NCBI RefSeq assembly: GCF_905475395.1
Contig: NC_058338.1
Coordinates: 40,087,935-40,151,934, forward strand
Source: Chrysoperla carnea
Lineage: Eukaryota; Arthropoda; Insecta; Neuroptera; Chrysopidae
Direction: 5' to 3'
DNA: 64,000 bases
Position 1 is the stretch's first letter. Every line of letters begins with the position of its first letter. The notes beneath the pieces are model-generated. The model was given only the letters and a program-made list of their open reading frames with translations, was not told where the DNA came from and did no database searches. This document shows positions 23,701-33,814 of the stretch, piece by piece. The position numbers and the translations under genes were made by a program.

Positions 23701-25498
23701 TTTTAGTCCGTATCTCAAAAACTATTCGACCAGTCGTCAAATGGCTTTATCGAAATTGGAGATACAAAAACTTTATCGATTTTTTATTGCAATTTTTTTA
23801 AGGGGTACCCCTTTAAAAAAAAACGAGAAATTCGCAAAAAAAAAATTTTGTTTTGAAATTTGATGAAACTCAGCGGATAGGGGCATTTTTGATCCAAAAT
23901 GTATAAAAATCAGGTTAATTTAATGATTGAACCTATAGAAAGTTACAATGTCAGCGAGTATCATGGGCAAAACTTCATTTTCAAAATAGTTAGAGTTCCC
24001 CACCAAAAAATTAAATCCATAAATTTGTGAACAAAAGGATGGATAAATGAGGGCTATAACGTGATAGTCTAAAAGAGAAATTGCCCAGCAAAGCGGGCCG
24101 GTATCTGCTAGTTTTACATAAATTAATAAATAAATAATTTATAAAAAATATTAGTGGTTGTTATTGCTAAATAATAAATAAAAAGTACAGTTGATTTAAT
24201 TTTTAAAATTGTTTTTATTAATTTTATTTGTCAGAAGAAGTAAAATTGAAATGCAAAGAAGTTAAAAACTATAAGAAGTAAATTTTTTCGCATTTACTAC
24301 ATTTATGTTATAGGTATAAAATTAAAGGTTTAAAAAATGGAAAAGTATTCGTAATATATGGAAAATCAGCCGAAGTCAGTTTCTTGCCGAACTCATTGAA
24401 TCTCTTCTTTCAATTTCGAACTATGTTCCGGCGATTATATGCTTGTTTTATTGTATTTATGGTTGCTTTTATATTTTCGTGTGTTTTAATTTATAAAATA
24501 TCTATAATTTCAAGTTTGAATTTGTGTGTTAATCCAAATATGGAATACCATTAAGTTATCTAATAATGAGATGCCTTTATAGGACAAAAGGATCTGATTT
24601 GATTCTGTCGATTTGTCATATAATAAATTGTATTTAATTTTGAAATTATTTTCTTTATGCCAAAAAAACAAAAGTATTCCATATTTTGCTACTTTTCTCG
24701 AAGATAATATGCACTTTTTTAAGTTTGTTTTGAAAATTTAATTATAATATATACCAAAAATAAAAAATATTTTAACATAACTAATTTATTATGGAAGCAA
24801 TATCTTATTTTGATACAATCACAAATTCATAAAATTTATTGATTATTTTGATTACAAATGTATACAGGGTGTCTTAAAATCAGCGAACGAAACAGAAAAA
24901 ATGTACCAATTATCTCAAAACTATAATTCTAAACTGAAAAGTATTTTGGAGCTTTCCAATTAGACGAAGGCTTAAAGAGGTTTTAAATAGGTAACGATTA
25001 TATCAAAGCCTCGTTAATTATCGTTTTTAATTTTAAGAATTTCACGTTTAATATTAGGAAAACAAGCAAATTTGTAGGAAAAAAGTATTTTATAATTTGT
25101 TCACTTTATAAGTTTTATATAAAGACGAAAAATATCCTAATATTAAATATGTTTAATAACTTACCAACAACGGATGAAAATATTCCAAATAAACTGTTAA
25201 TGACCACTATAGCACTAATAGAATCTTGGCTGTCATTTAATATTTCAAGAAATATAATACCAAAATTTTGAGATAAAATTGTGTGACAAGCCTAAAAATT
25301 TTAAAAATTTTACTTTTGAATTGATCTTGTTATTTATTGTTATTTTTTTAAATTTCTATTATTGTTATTTATCAATTTTTTTTAAATTTCTGGTTTTCTT
25401 ACAAGCATTACACACATTCCTATAGCAATCATATATCCCCAACCCCCATCGGGTGGTTCTAAAATGTATTCCATTTCGTTAATTTGTTTTTGTTGCAT
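17756..25498 (-). CDS. Monocarboxylate transporter-like MFS protein (SLC16 family)
   Basis: A predicted plasma-membrane transporter of the SLC16/MCT type; members move monocarboxylates or related solutes, but the substrate cannot be told here. Eight minus-strand exons are read: 25498-25403, 25291-25165, 23126-22983, 22062-21769, 21460-21286, 20708-20416, 19583-19392 and 17895-17756, all in frame, 486 aa. The N-terminus has PPDGGWGYMI, the family's first signature with Tyr for the last Trp. GFGLMNP followed by YYFTKKRG matches the second signature. About 12 hydrophobic segments are spread over the exons. Exon 5 (58 aa) is polar and corresponds to the long central cytoplasmic loop. The C-terminal tail is short and basic. 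The exon-5 donor (GTACCT) is weak but is the phase-compatible choice. Length is in the usual range. Confidence 0.93.
18500..18688. mobile_element. hAT-type MITE with 8-bp target duplication
   Basis: The ends CAGCGCCGGTCCTA at 18500 and TAGGCCGGCGCTG at 18688 form terminal inverted repeats of the CAG...CTG hAT style. The flanks gtccgaga (18492-18499) and gtcagaga (18689-18696) match at 7 of 8 positions, as expected for a hAT 8-bp target-site duplication. At 189 bp it is non-autonomous. It lies in the last intron of the transporter gene and is far more GC-rich than the surroundings. Confidence 0.8.
19130..19283 (+). repeat. Interspersed repeat family 'PF', copy B
   Basis: Sequence 'aacccccgaactaaaaaaag ... 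agtttgaccgctatgtgtgt ... gcatcgtagtgcctaaa ... agtgttcttagctatgtttc ... tagggttccgtac'. It is the same family as 13229, 43443 and 54666. A region of (t/g)ctg repeats encodes no protein. It lies in the transporter's last intron. Confidence 0.78.
20188..20253. repeat. Short tandem repeat, 'tttactttacgat' units
   Basis: Four imperfect copies of a 'tttactttacgat' unit, separated by variable 'ctttt'/'tta' spacers, lie in a transporter intron. Confidence 0.75.
22413..22650. repeat. Fold-back element in transporter intron
   Basis: The left arm (22413-22501) and right arm (22551-22650) are near-perfect inverted copies. They share 'ttgctattagttggttatct' next to the loop and 'cttgttgatatta' with 'ttacctcag' farther out. 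The loop is about 50 bp. High arm identity suggests a fairly young insertion. Confidence 0.85.
23227..24111. mobile_element. Helitron-like or related non-autonomous element, boundaries uncertain
   Basis: The 3' end reads 'cccagcaaagcggg', a short hairpin, then 'ccggtatctgCTAG' followed by T, which resembles insect Helitron ends (hairpin, CTAG, host T). Internally, 'tttatccatccat' at 23227 is inverted at 24033-24048. The phrase 'ggctataacgtgatagtct' near the end recurs as 'ggctatagtgtgctagtct' near 30367. The 5' boundary is not established. It lies in the transporter intron between exons 2 and 3. Confidence 0.45.
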
Positions 25499-27260
25499 AC
25501 TATGTTATGAATTAGAACTATTTCAACGCAATGAAAAATTTTCGGTATTTTTTTGGATGGGTAATACATTTTCATTTTATCAAAAAGTAAATATTTGATT
25601 TTTAAATTTTATTTCTTTTAAATGTCAAAATAATTAATATGCTTATTTTAGCAAATAATAATACAATGGATTTGTTATTTTTGAATTAACTTATGATTAA
25701 CTCATGTGATTTAAGTACGCAAACTTAAAGAAGAATAACTAATCGGATTTGATTAAACAGGAACCAGCGAGTAAATTTTGTTTTAAAGGACCTTCGATCC
25801 AAGTTAAATCTTCTAAGAAATATCGATCTCTGTCCTATGACTATTGATTTTCTCCAAAAATATTATCATAAAAGTACATTTATAGATCTTAATAAATAAG
25901 AAATGTTGTACAAATATTTCAAAACCCTACTTTCTAGTCACAAACATTCCAAAAATTATATTTGCGTTATTAACAAACGATTCGTGAAAATTGCTAGAAT
26001 ATTATTGAATTCCTGGGAATATTCGATTAAAATAAGGGATATTTCTTTAAATCTAATCACATTATTTTCAAGGCTTTACAAGAACACGTAGATAATTGAG
26101 TCCCTGCTACACATATTTGAGTCAATTACGTATAACATATGAGTGACAAAGATGGCTACGTCCTAAACCGGATGTCTAGAGGACATCCTGGTTTGCAATA
26201 GCGGTTTCTGTGTATTTTGTTCGTATTTTTCTATTCGCTTAGATACAAAAACGTAATGTGCGTTATTCTATCGAAGTGTACAGCCTCGCCACCCATATGC
26301 TATGTCGTGTTAATATGGTAAACGCTTTTAAAAAAATATCAAGATTGAGGTATTTTGACTTATTGGTTTCCAAATTAAAATATAATCTTATATTAAACCC
26401 TAATAAACCAGAATTATGTAAAAATTATTTTTTCGTTATACTTTCAAATTTGATCTATGAATATTGCCTGAAAATATTGTTGGATTCCTGGGAATATTGG
26501 ACTTCTTTAAATCGCCAATGTTTCGATCGTAATCACGTTATTTTCAAGATTCAAGAATTTATAAATGATAATTTCCAAGGATTAAAACAAATGCACCTCA
26601 AAAAAATGTCACGATTTTTTAAATAATTTACATCTCAGCACAAAACAGACACCATTTAATGAATCTTAATGAGTGTTCCATATTCATCTTGTACAGTTTA
26701 CGTATTTAATTAGTGATCTAAAATATTCGCTAATCAGTATACTCAAACTCGTTTAGCATCCCGTATAATACAAGATAATTTACTATTACTATCATTAAAT
26801 AAATTTTTTAAGATTTTGGAGGTAGGCGATTGACCTATCTATCCTCAACAGCCTCTAATTTGTCTCAAGCAACTCAAATGTCAGAGTCACACATTTCTTA
26901 GAGGATTAAAAAAATTAATTGCATTCTAAAATATATAGATACCTACAAAAACTTGACGAAAAACAGTATTGCAAACCTCCACCTATAACATCTATAACAA
27001 TGAGACTGTGCAGTTTTGTGTAAAAGTACAACTCTTTTTTATAGTACAACTAATAATCTGGGATGCATAAGAAAATTGGGGAAAAGGAAACATCACCGAT
27101 TTTAATGAAACTTTTTGTAGCGTATTAATAGAATCCGAAGAAACATGCAGCCAACTTAAACTAGTCAGAAATAGGCATTAGGCCCCAGTGGGGGGCATAT
27201 ATAGCCAAAGATATTTTGAAATGCTTAATTTGGCTTAAAATTGCCATCTAGTAGGTATTT
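25499..27260. other. Intergenic with diverged internal duplication
   Basis: Two stretches about 0.5 kb apart (25957-26060 and 26415-26550) share 'aaaaattat.tttcgttat' and 'ttcctgggaatatt', an old duplication. Between them, 26198-26305 matches 56873-56985 ('cggtttctgtgt', 'gtgcgtt', 'aca.cctc.cc', 'gctatgt'). Open frames at 25903-26091 and 26258-26626 fall in this repeat DNA and show no family resemblance. Confidence 0.55.
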
Positions 27261-29618
27261 TTATTTTTGGTCGCTGAATACGAATCCGATGTCAGATTAC
27301 ATGAATTCTGTCACGTATTAACGTATCTCAAAAAACGATCTATTTTGAAAGTTTCTAAAAGTATACAAAAAAAATTTGCTATTTTTGACCTGAAATTCCA
27401 CTTTTTTTTCTACAGTCATGAGACAAATATTGGCCACACATTCAATACTCTTTCTCACTTTCTAAATAGTGGCAAATTTCATGAAAATATTACTTGGCCT
27501 ATTCTCTATGTCTATGGTAGTAGCGTATCGGCGATTACCTTGACATTAGATAATGCATGCATTAACTAAATGCACAAAAAAATTTACAAATTAATTAGTC
27601 AAATTAAAATAAATTGTATTACCACAAATTAAAGGTGTCAAGAGTAACATTAAAATTTAAAATACGTGTATTATTTAATATCTAAACCTTGCCATTAAAA
27701 TTTATGTTAGGGAATTCCTATGCTTAATAATATTACACTGTATGATTCCGGATCTTTCGTCGATTAAAGTCTTATGAAATATTAAATAAGATTTTGTGGA
27801 CTTTATCTCTCTATTACAAAATTTAATCAGTATAATTATTAAAATACTTTTAATAATCCAATAAAAACTTGCAAAACCAAAAATTAGACCTGTACAATTT
27901 TGGAACAAGAAATTTTGTTTTGTAAGAAAGTGAAAAAATAAGCCTCTTGTTTTCATTTTTAGAATTGCCATTTGACAGGAATTTGAATTGACAGCAAACA
28001 CGTGTCAATTTTACTTACATTAGGGACGAAAACAATCGAAAAGAGAAGTACTTTATAATTTAAAAATTTTTAAACAAATCTTAAAATAAATCCTTTGTGA
28101 CAAATTTGCAACTTTTACGTTTATAGTGTACTATTTTTATACTATGTATATATGAAATATATCAAGGTGTACCAAGTTTAGTCCCAAGTTTTTAACGCTT
28201 AAAAATATTAATGCTACAAACAAAATTTTGGTATAGGTGTTTATAAAATCGCATAGTTCGTCCATTTACGGTTGTCTGTTTGTAAACACGATTACTCAAT
28301 AACGACAAATATCCCACATCTAAGTGTCTCTGTATTGGTGAAATAATTTGATAAATATGTTTTTTTTTTCTTTATAAATAACGACAACAAAATATTTTCA
28401 AATCTAAAAATATCAGAGATGGCAAAACTAAAAAATTCTTATTTCTTTCTTTCTACCAAACCTTGGGTTACGAAGAACAATGCTACAGATGAGGCTTCGA
28501 TCACACGATCTGATAATCTTGAAAATTAGTGCCAATCTTTTTTATACAATAGTCAAATGCTTGTATCGGTTTATAAGACGATTTTAGGCGTTGTTACCTG
28601 CCGATCCATTAGCTTTTAATGTTAAATTTTTCCATAGTTCTTCTTAAGTTGATGTGTCAGTAAACACTAATGTCGTAAAGTAATCTAGTTCGTATTTTGT
28701 AATCATCTATTCTGCGTTTCAAAAACATAAACGTGTAATTAATTATTATTTTACTAACTTGACCTCGTTAAAACAATACAAGAATAAAAAAAATCTAATC
28801 ACGTCTACTTAAAATAATTCAATAAATAATTTCATAAATAAAATTTCCCAAAACTAAATAACTTAATAATTAAAGTTACAACATAGTAGTTACGAGTCTG
28901 TCCGTCGATACGAATCAATATTAAAAATTATTGTTATTAAAATGTAGACACTTTTATGGTTATTTATTTAAATAATTTAAAAAAGTGAAAGTGTCAATAT
29001 TAAAAAATATATTATTTTTGAGAATATTTTTTGATGTTAAACTCGTGATAACAACTCGTTTTATTTAGCCATTATTTGAAATTTCTTAGTTTTACCTTAA
29101 AAAATGAATAATTACGTAAATTACTTTTCAATATTCAAGTTTTATCTAATTTTTAAAATACGTCTATCAATAATTTTTCAAAAGATTATTCAAATTATTT
29201 TTGTATTTCAAACATTGCATTATTTTTTGATCCACAAAAAAGGGCCATGTCAATGAAGCTACCGCTGTCAAATTTGCAAAAATTGTGCTTTCAATACACT
29301 CTCAAAAGCGTTAGTGCCCTTAAAAAATAGTATTTAGTTAATTTTTAAGCTTTGATCATTCGTTATACTTCTCTCTCTCCTTTTAATAGATTTAAAAACT
29401 ATCATAAAAAATGAAATCTTATTAATTAATTTTGACTTGTTTACTTAATTCTGATTTGTTGATTTGAGAAATAAATTTAAAAAAATACTTTTCATTTACG
29501 GTCTTTTATTGCGGTAAGAAACAAAAATAATTTTTTCCTTATTTATATAAGAATGTTTATGAAATTGAAATTCTCATTTTTTATTTTGTGGATATTGTAA
29601 TCTGAACACTTTTTATAT
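27261..29618. other. Intergenic, no gene recognised
   Basis: Contains a 100-codon open frame at 27267-27569 with no recognisable domain, preceded by text resembling a transposon remnant. The rest is AT-rich with no supported feature. Confidence 0.45.
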
Positions 29619-29880
29619 ATACCTAGTGTTCAGTTTACATCTTGGCATAGGCCTATCACGAGTATGACAGAATACATGCGTTAAGATAGAGGTGTTATAA
29701 ACATGTGTTGAAGGTTCGATACGCGTTGAGTTAGTTGTAAGACGTTTGGAGTTGTAAGACATACTTTTTCAATTTCATGTAACATCTATAATACCACTTA
29801 CTTAGATGCATTGCTTAAAGCATGTACTTTGTCATACTCGTGGTACGTCTATGCCTAGATGTAAGCTGAACGATTAGTAT
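29619..29880. mobile_element. MITE with terminal inverted repeats, copy 2
   Basis: The left end ('cagtttacatcttggcatag ... cacgagtatgaca') is the inverse of the right end ('tgtcatactcgtgg ... gcctagatgtaagctga'). It is the same family as 17240-17556. It is flanked by a longer direct repeat: 'attgtaatctgaacac.ttttatat.tacctag' at about 29594-29626 recurs at about 29884-29913, as if the insertion duplicated or split a longer host segment. Confidence 0.8.
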
Positions 29881-30129
29881 AAATTGTAATCTGAGCTTTT
29901 ATATTTACCTAGAAACTGGGTTTATCAGAATAGATGATCAATAATCTAGACGACGATAGGATACTTCGAAACAAAAATTTTAGTATGAGGAAATAAGATG
30001 TAGCTCGAAACGCTCCTTTTCGGAGCTACAGACTTAAGAAACTTTGTATACCGCGTCTCTATAATTAAGATTTATTCGACTCTCTTAATTAGACACTCTG
30101 AACTATTCTCTTTAATTAAGATTTATTGT

Positions 30130-30416
30130 ACTTACCTATTATTTGTCTTTTTGCCATTGATATCTTTATATGATAATTCTTCTATGCTTGCGTATGTGGT
30201 TGAACTTCTAAACAGCTAGACCGATTTTGATGAAATTTTGTGTGTGTTCAAGTGGATTCCGATTTACAATTCGGTCATTAAAAAATTAGGGTTCCGCACC
30301 AAAAAAATTAAACCCATGAAATTGTATTCAAAAGGAGAGAAAGTGAGGGCAGGGAAACTGAAGGCTATAGTGTGCTAGTCTGAGCCACATCAACGCTTGA
30401 CCGGGTAGCTATTAAT
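30130..30416. repeat. Interspersed repeat related to the 23.2-24.1 kb element
   Basis: Contains 'agaccgattttgatgaaatt', 'agggttccgcacc' and the tail phrase 'ggctatagtgtgctagtct', followed by 'gaccgggtagct'. The tail resembles the last part of the 23227-24111 element. Non-coding. Confidence 0.5.
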
Positions 30417-30502
30417 ATAATATATATTTATAGCGTGTTCACAAAATAAGTTCGATACGCATAGATAACATGAAAAATGAGACCACCAAATCATGAAGGT
30501 TT

Positions 30503-30529
30503 TTCGCAAATTCGCAAATTCGCAAATTC
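30503..30529. repeat. Microsatellite (ttcgcaaa)x3
   Basis: Three consecutive 8-bp units, read directly. Confidence 0.85.
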
Positions 30530-30671
30530 TAAACCTATCGTTTTTAGGGCAATTATATCTAACCTCTAAAACAGAAAAATCTGATCAGAAGTCCTTAAAA
30601 CATGGAATATTGAGAATTATTCCTAAAAAATATTTGTTCAAACATTCGAAAAATTTTCACATTTACTTTCA

Positions 30672-30743
30672 GCTTATATGGTCGAATTGGTAGGACACTT
30701 CGGATGAATCCAAGAGACCCGGGTTTGATTCCTGGTGTATGTG
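30672..30743 (+). pseudogene. tRNA-like sequence, probably a tRNA pseudogene or SINE head
   Basis: A cloverleaf can be drawn. The acceptor arm pairs 6 of 7 (gcttata with tgtatgt, including wobbles). The D arm is GTC/GAC with A-box 'tggtcgaattggt'. A five-pair anticodon stem has one mismatch. The T arm is CCGGG/CCTGG with loop TTTGATT. The anticodon loop GATGAAT has A at position 33 instead of the invariant T and a variable loop of only 4 nt, so its apparent TGA anticodon does not fit tRNA-Ser. The C-to-T change in the B-box also argues against a functional gene. Confidence 0.45.
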
Positions 30744-30749
30744 CATTTT

Positions 30750-31498
30750 TTCAACTCTCTTTCTATATTTAAATGTTGTTTAAAAATACATTTTACAAGA
30801 GTAATTGAGTAAGATATTATTCAAGTAATTATTATACCAAGTTTATTTGGCTCATAATAATCAACTATGAAAAAATATAATATCAATGATAGTTATAAAC
30901 AATTTATAATTACCTACAATAAACAAATGAAATTAGAATGATTTAATAATTTAGTCATTATAAGTCAACATAATTTTATGAAGAAGCCGTATCCGTAACT
31001 GGGAACGTGATTTACAGAATCATTACTTAATTTTTTTGTTAGGTAATATTGTAAAAAGAGAAAAATTATTTAAATATTAGAAGTTGAAATGATTTACCAT
31101 TATTTAGGTCAAAATTAATTCTTAGTAAATTAATAGAAGTTTACAAATCTTCAATAGTCGGAAATTTTGAAAATGTGTCTTGCTTTTGCATGTTCCTAGA
31201 AGAATACGTTACACAACGGTGAAAGGGTGTAAAACATTTTGTATATTTTTATTTTGTGTGTTTACTCACTCATCGAACGTTTTTTGGAAAGCTTGACTTA
31301 TAGCTTTCTTTCGTACAAAAAGGCTTTCCCGCACTCGAAATCATACTATTTTTAATGGTGGGAGCGCTGTGGAAGGACACACAGAAAGTACATAAACAGA
31401 AAAAAAAAGACAGGACGAATCATTTTAGTAAAAAGACAAAGTAATGATTTAGGAACAAAATGAGATTATGTTTTTACATTTTGAGTTTTTTATCGTAA
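30750..31498. other. Intergenic, no gene seen
   Basis: AT-rich, with low-complexity runs only. No supported coding or RNA feature. Confidence 0.45.
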
Positions 31499-31677
31499 GT
31501 TTGAGGGTCAATAAAGGTTTAAGTTATGTATACAGACGGTGGGGCTCCTTTTTTTCTCTTTGCACCGGAGCCCTTGTCCACCTAGCTACGCCACTGGGTG
31601 ATAACCATTGTAGGTAATGTTAGCCCCACCCTCTTTATATATAACTTAAACTTATATTGACCGATTTACCCTCAAAC
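31499..31677. repeat. Fold-back/MITE with about 50-bp inverted arms
   Basis: The left arm starts 'gtttgagggtcaata' and runs to 'ggtggggct'. The right arm is its inverse, ending 'taccctcaaac'. The loop carries the phrase 'cacctagctacgccactgg'. The arms contain 'gtttaagttat' on both sides. Confidence 0.8.
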
Positions 31678-33203
31678 ATATAGCTAGAGATAAGAAAAGA
31701 ATACACTTGAACTTATTCCTAGTAGGAATAAGTCGTCGTTATGAGGGGTAGAATAGGCTATATATGTTTATAATGAAGAAAAACGGGAATTAACAAACAA
31801 CGATGCACATGGAAATTAAAAATATTTATTATAAAGATGAGAACAGACGTAAAAAAACAAATTTTCAATAAAATTGTCGGTCAAATTCACAATTTCTTGC
31901 GATGATAATGAATCTTGATTGACGAACCCTCTATGGTGTGGTTTACCAAATGATTATGAATATTATTATTTCTCTTTTTTTGTAGCTACCAAGGTTTTTT
32001 TACTCGGCTTGAGGCAACCGGAATTTATTGGTTTTTTTTTCTTAATTTGAGTAATATAAACAATCCTGTTACGATAATTTAAAAAAAATAGGATGCTGTA
32101 CCACGAATACAATGGTGGATTCAGAAGTAGAAATGGTGCAGGAGAATATCACTGATTAATGTTAATTAATCTGCCAAACGTGAAATTTATGTTTCAAGCT
32201 AATTTGATTTTTTAATACATTTTTTCTCAATATTTCTTCGCTCCCATTTTATTATCATCCACTGATTATGAGGGCTGTAAATAATGAAAACATTTTCTAT
32301 TTATTAAGTGGAATTTTTGCTGATATACCTAATAACTGTATTATATGTTTCAGGTCTTTTTTAAGGGTTGAGAAGTGAAGATGCGCTACTCTTATATAAT
32401 TTAAGACTCGAAGTGTTGTCATTGCAATGGGAAATGGAGACTGAAAATAGACATGAAACCGAGTATTATATCTATGTAATAAAAATAAAAACTGCCCTGG
32501 AGCGTGGAAACTACATCATGTCACACACATTTTTTAAGAATAATTTAAAAATTTAAAATGTTAAAGGTTTTAGAAAAGTTTTATCAGACTTCAGTTCATT
32601 TTTTTTCATGTACGGTGATAAATATTAATTTTTTGAGTAAAATATAATTTCTTCATGGTTCTAGGCTTAGTTGGTACACAACCACGGACATTTCCGCCAC
32701 ACTTGATCGATGTTATCTTTATGTTAGACAATCTAAAATTTACTAACACAGTAGTAATTTTATATTTGAATATGAATGTAATTTGTTTGTGTTATCAACT
32801 GAGATCAATAGTAAATAAGAATTAAAATAATTATATTTAAATTGAAATTTTTTTAAAACAAGTGTTAATCATATGCATGGTATGTACCTTCTCATTAACA
32901 TTTATTATCAATTTAGAAAAAATAAAAAAACCACTTTTTTTCAACAGTTTTAATTGCACAATTATCGGACGTGACAAAATCCCGTGTCGTATTTATTAGA
33001 AAAGTAGAATAGCATTTGGCTTTCCGAGTAATTTTTCATAATTGAAAAACCTAATTAAAAATTTTATGGCACAAATACATTGTAGCTGAACTTGGTCTAC
33101 TACCTTCTTAGAAATAAGTACATGAACGTAAAACATATTAAACATATTAAGTTCTATTTTTAATAAAGAAGTTTGACACAATCGACGTTTGAGGCAGTAT
33201 ATG
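31678..33203. other. Intergenic, no gene recognised
   Basis: Contains short open frames (e.g. 32368-32556 and 33181-32996 on the minus strand) without family resemblance or splice support. Confidence 0.45.
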
Positions 33204-33492
33204 CGTTTCTATAGCCATAAAAAGCACAAATATGAATTAACAACAAACTTGGATTGTTAGCCTCGACCAAATCTCGGAAAAGCGATGGTCTGTCAATCCT
33301 TAGTTTGCACATCCATTGTCCAAGCCTTTATCAAGGCTTATAAATCAAGCCTTGGTTGGCCGAGGGTTCGCAAGCGAACTATGCTTGATTTACCAGCATG
33401 ATGGTCAAGGCTGGCAAACTAAGGTTTAGACAAGGTTAATGAACTGAGTTAGTTGTTAATTCATATTTATGTTTATGCTATGATAGCTGCAG
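33204..33492. repeat. Long fold-back element upstream of the serine protease homolog
   Basis: The ends share inverted 'aaatatgaattaacaac'. Inner segments 'cttagtttgc' and 'gcctt...aaggc', with a 'tgatttac/ttataaatcaag' core, are also inverted. Spacing between arms is short. It lies about 320 bp before the start codon of the serine protease homolog and may reach its promoter. Confidence 0.78.
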
Positions 33493-33814
33493 ATATAATG
33501 GATATGTGAGCAAAGTAATAAAACTGTAAAGGCTCCCAAACCAAGAGTTGGCACACTATTTTTGGGATAACCTGGGTTGCTTTAAGGGGATTTTCTGGTC
33601 TAGAAGCCTAAATTGTAGGCATTTTTCAATATAAGATTATAAAAAAATGAAAAACATATTTGTTTGCCATTTTTCATATGATATTTATTGACATTTAAAA
33701 ATATAATTAAAAAAAAAAAAATTAAAAACTCTTCGAATTACAGGTCGGTGAAGTGGTTGCTACAAAACGCAGCATTCTGGTTGACACGATTCCAGCTCCT
33801 TTTTTCTTCAGAAA

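Noticed and set aside
25903-26626. Two open frames of 62 and 122 codons
   Set aside because: They lie in duplicated/repeat DNA, their similarity to one another follows the nucleotide repeat, and no domain is recognisable.
27267-27569. 100-codon plus-strand frame
   Set aside because: No recognisable domain, surrounded by repeat-like text; could be a transposon remnant but I cannot support a call.
33725-33800. tRNA-like text just upstream of the SPH start ('ggtgaagtggttgct', 'gattccagctcc', then T run)
   Set aside because: B-box is not intact and no cloverleaf of normal length can be drawn; more likely 5'UTR or promoter sequence.
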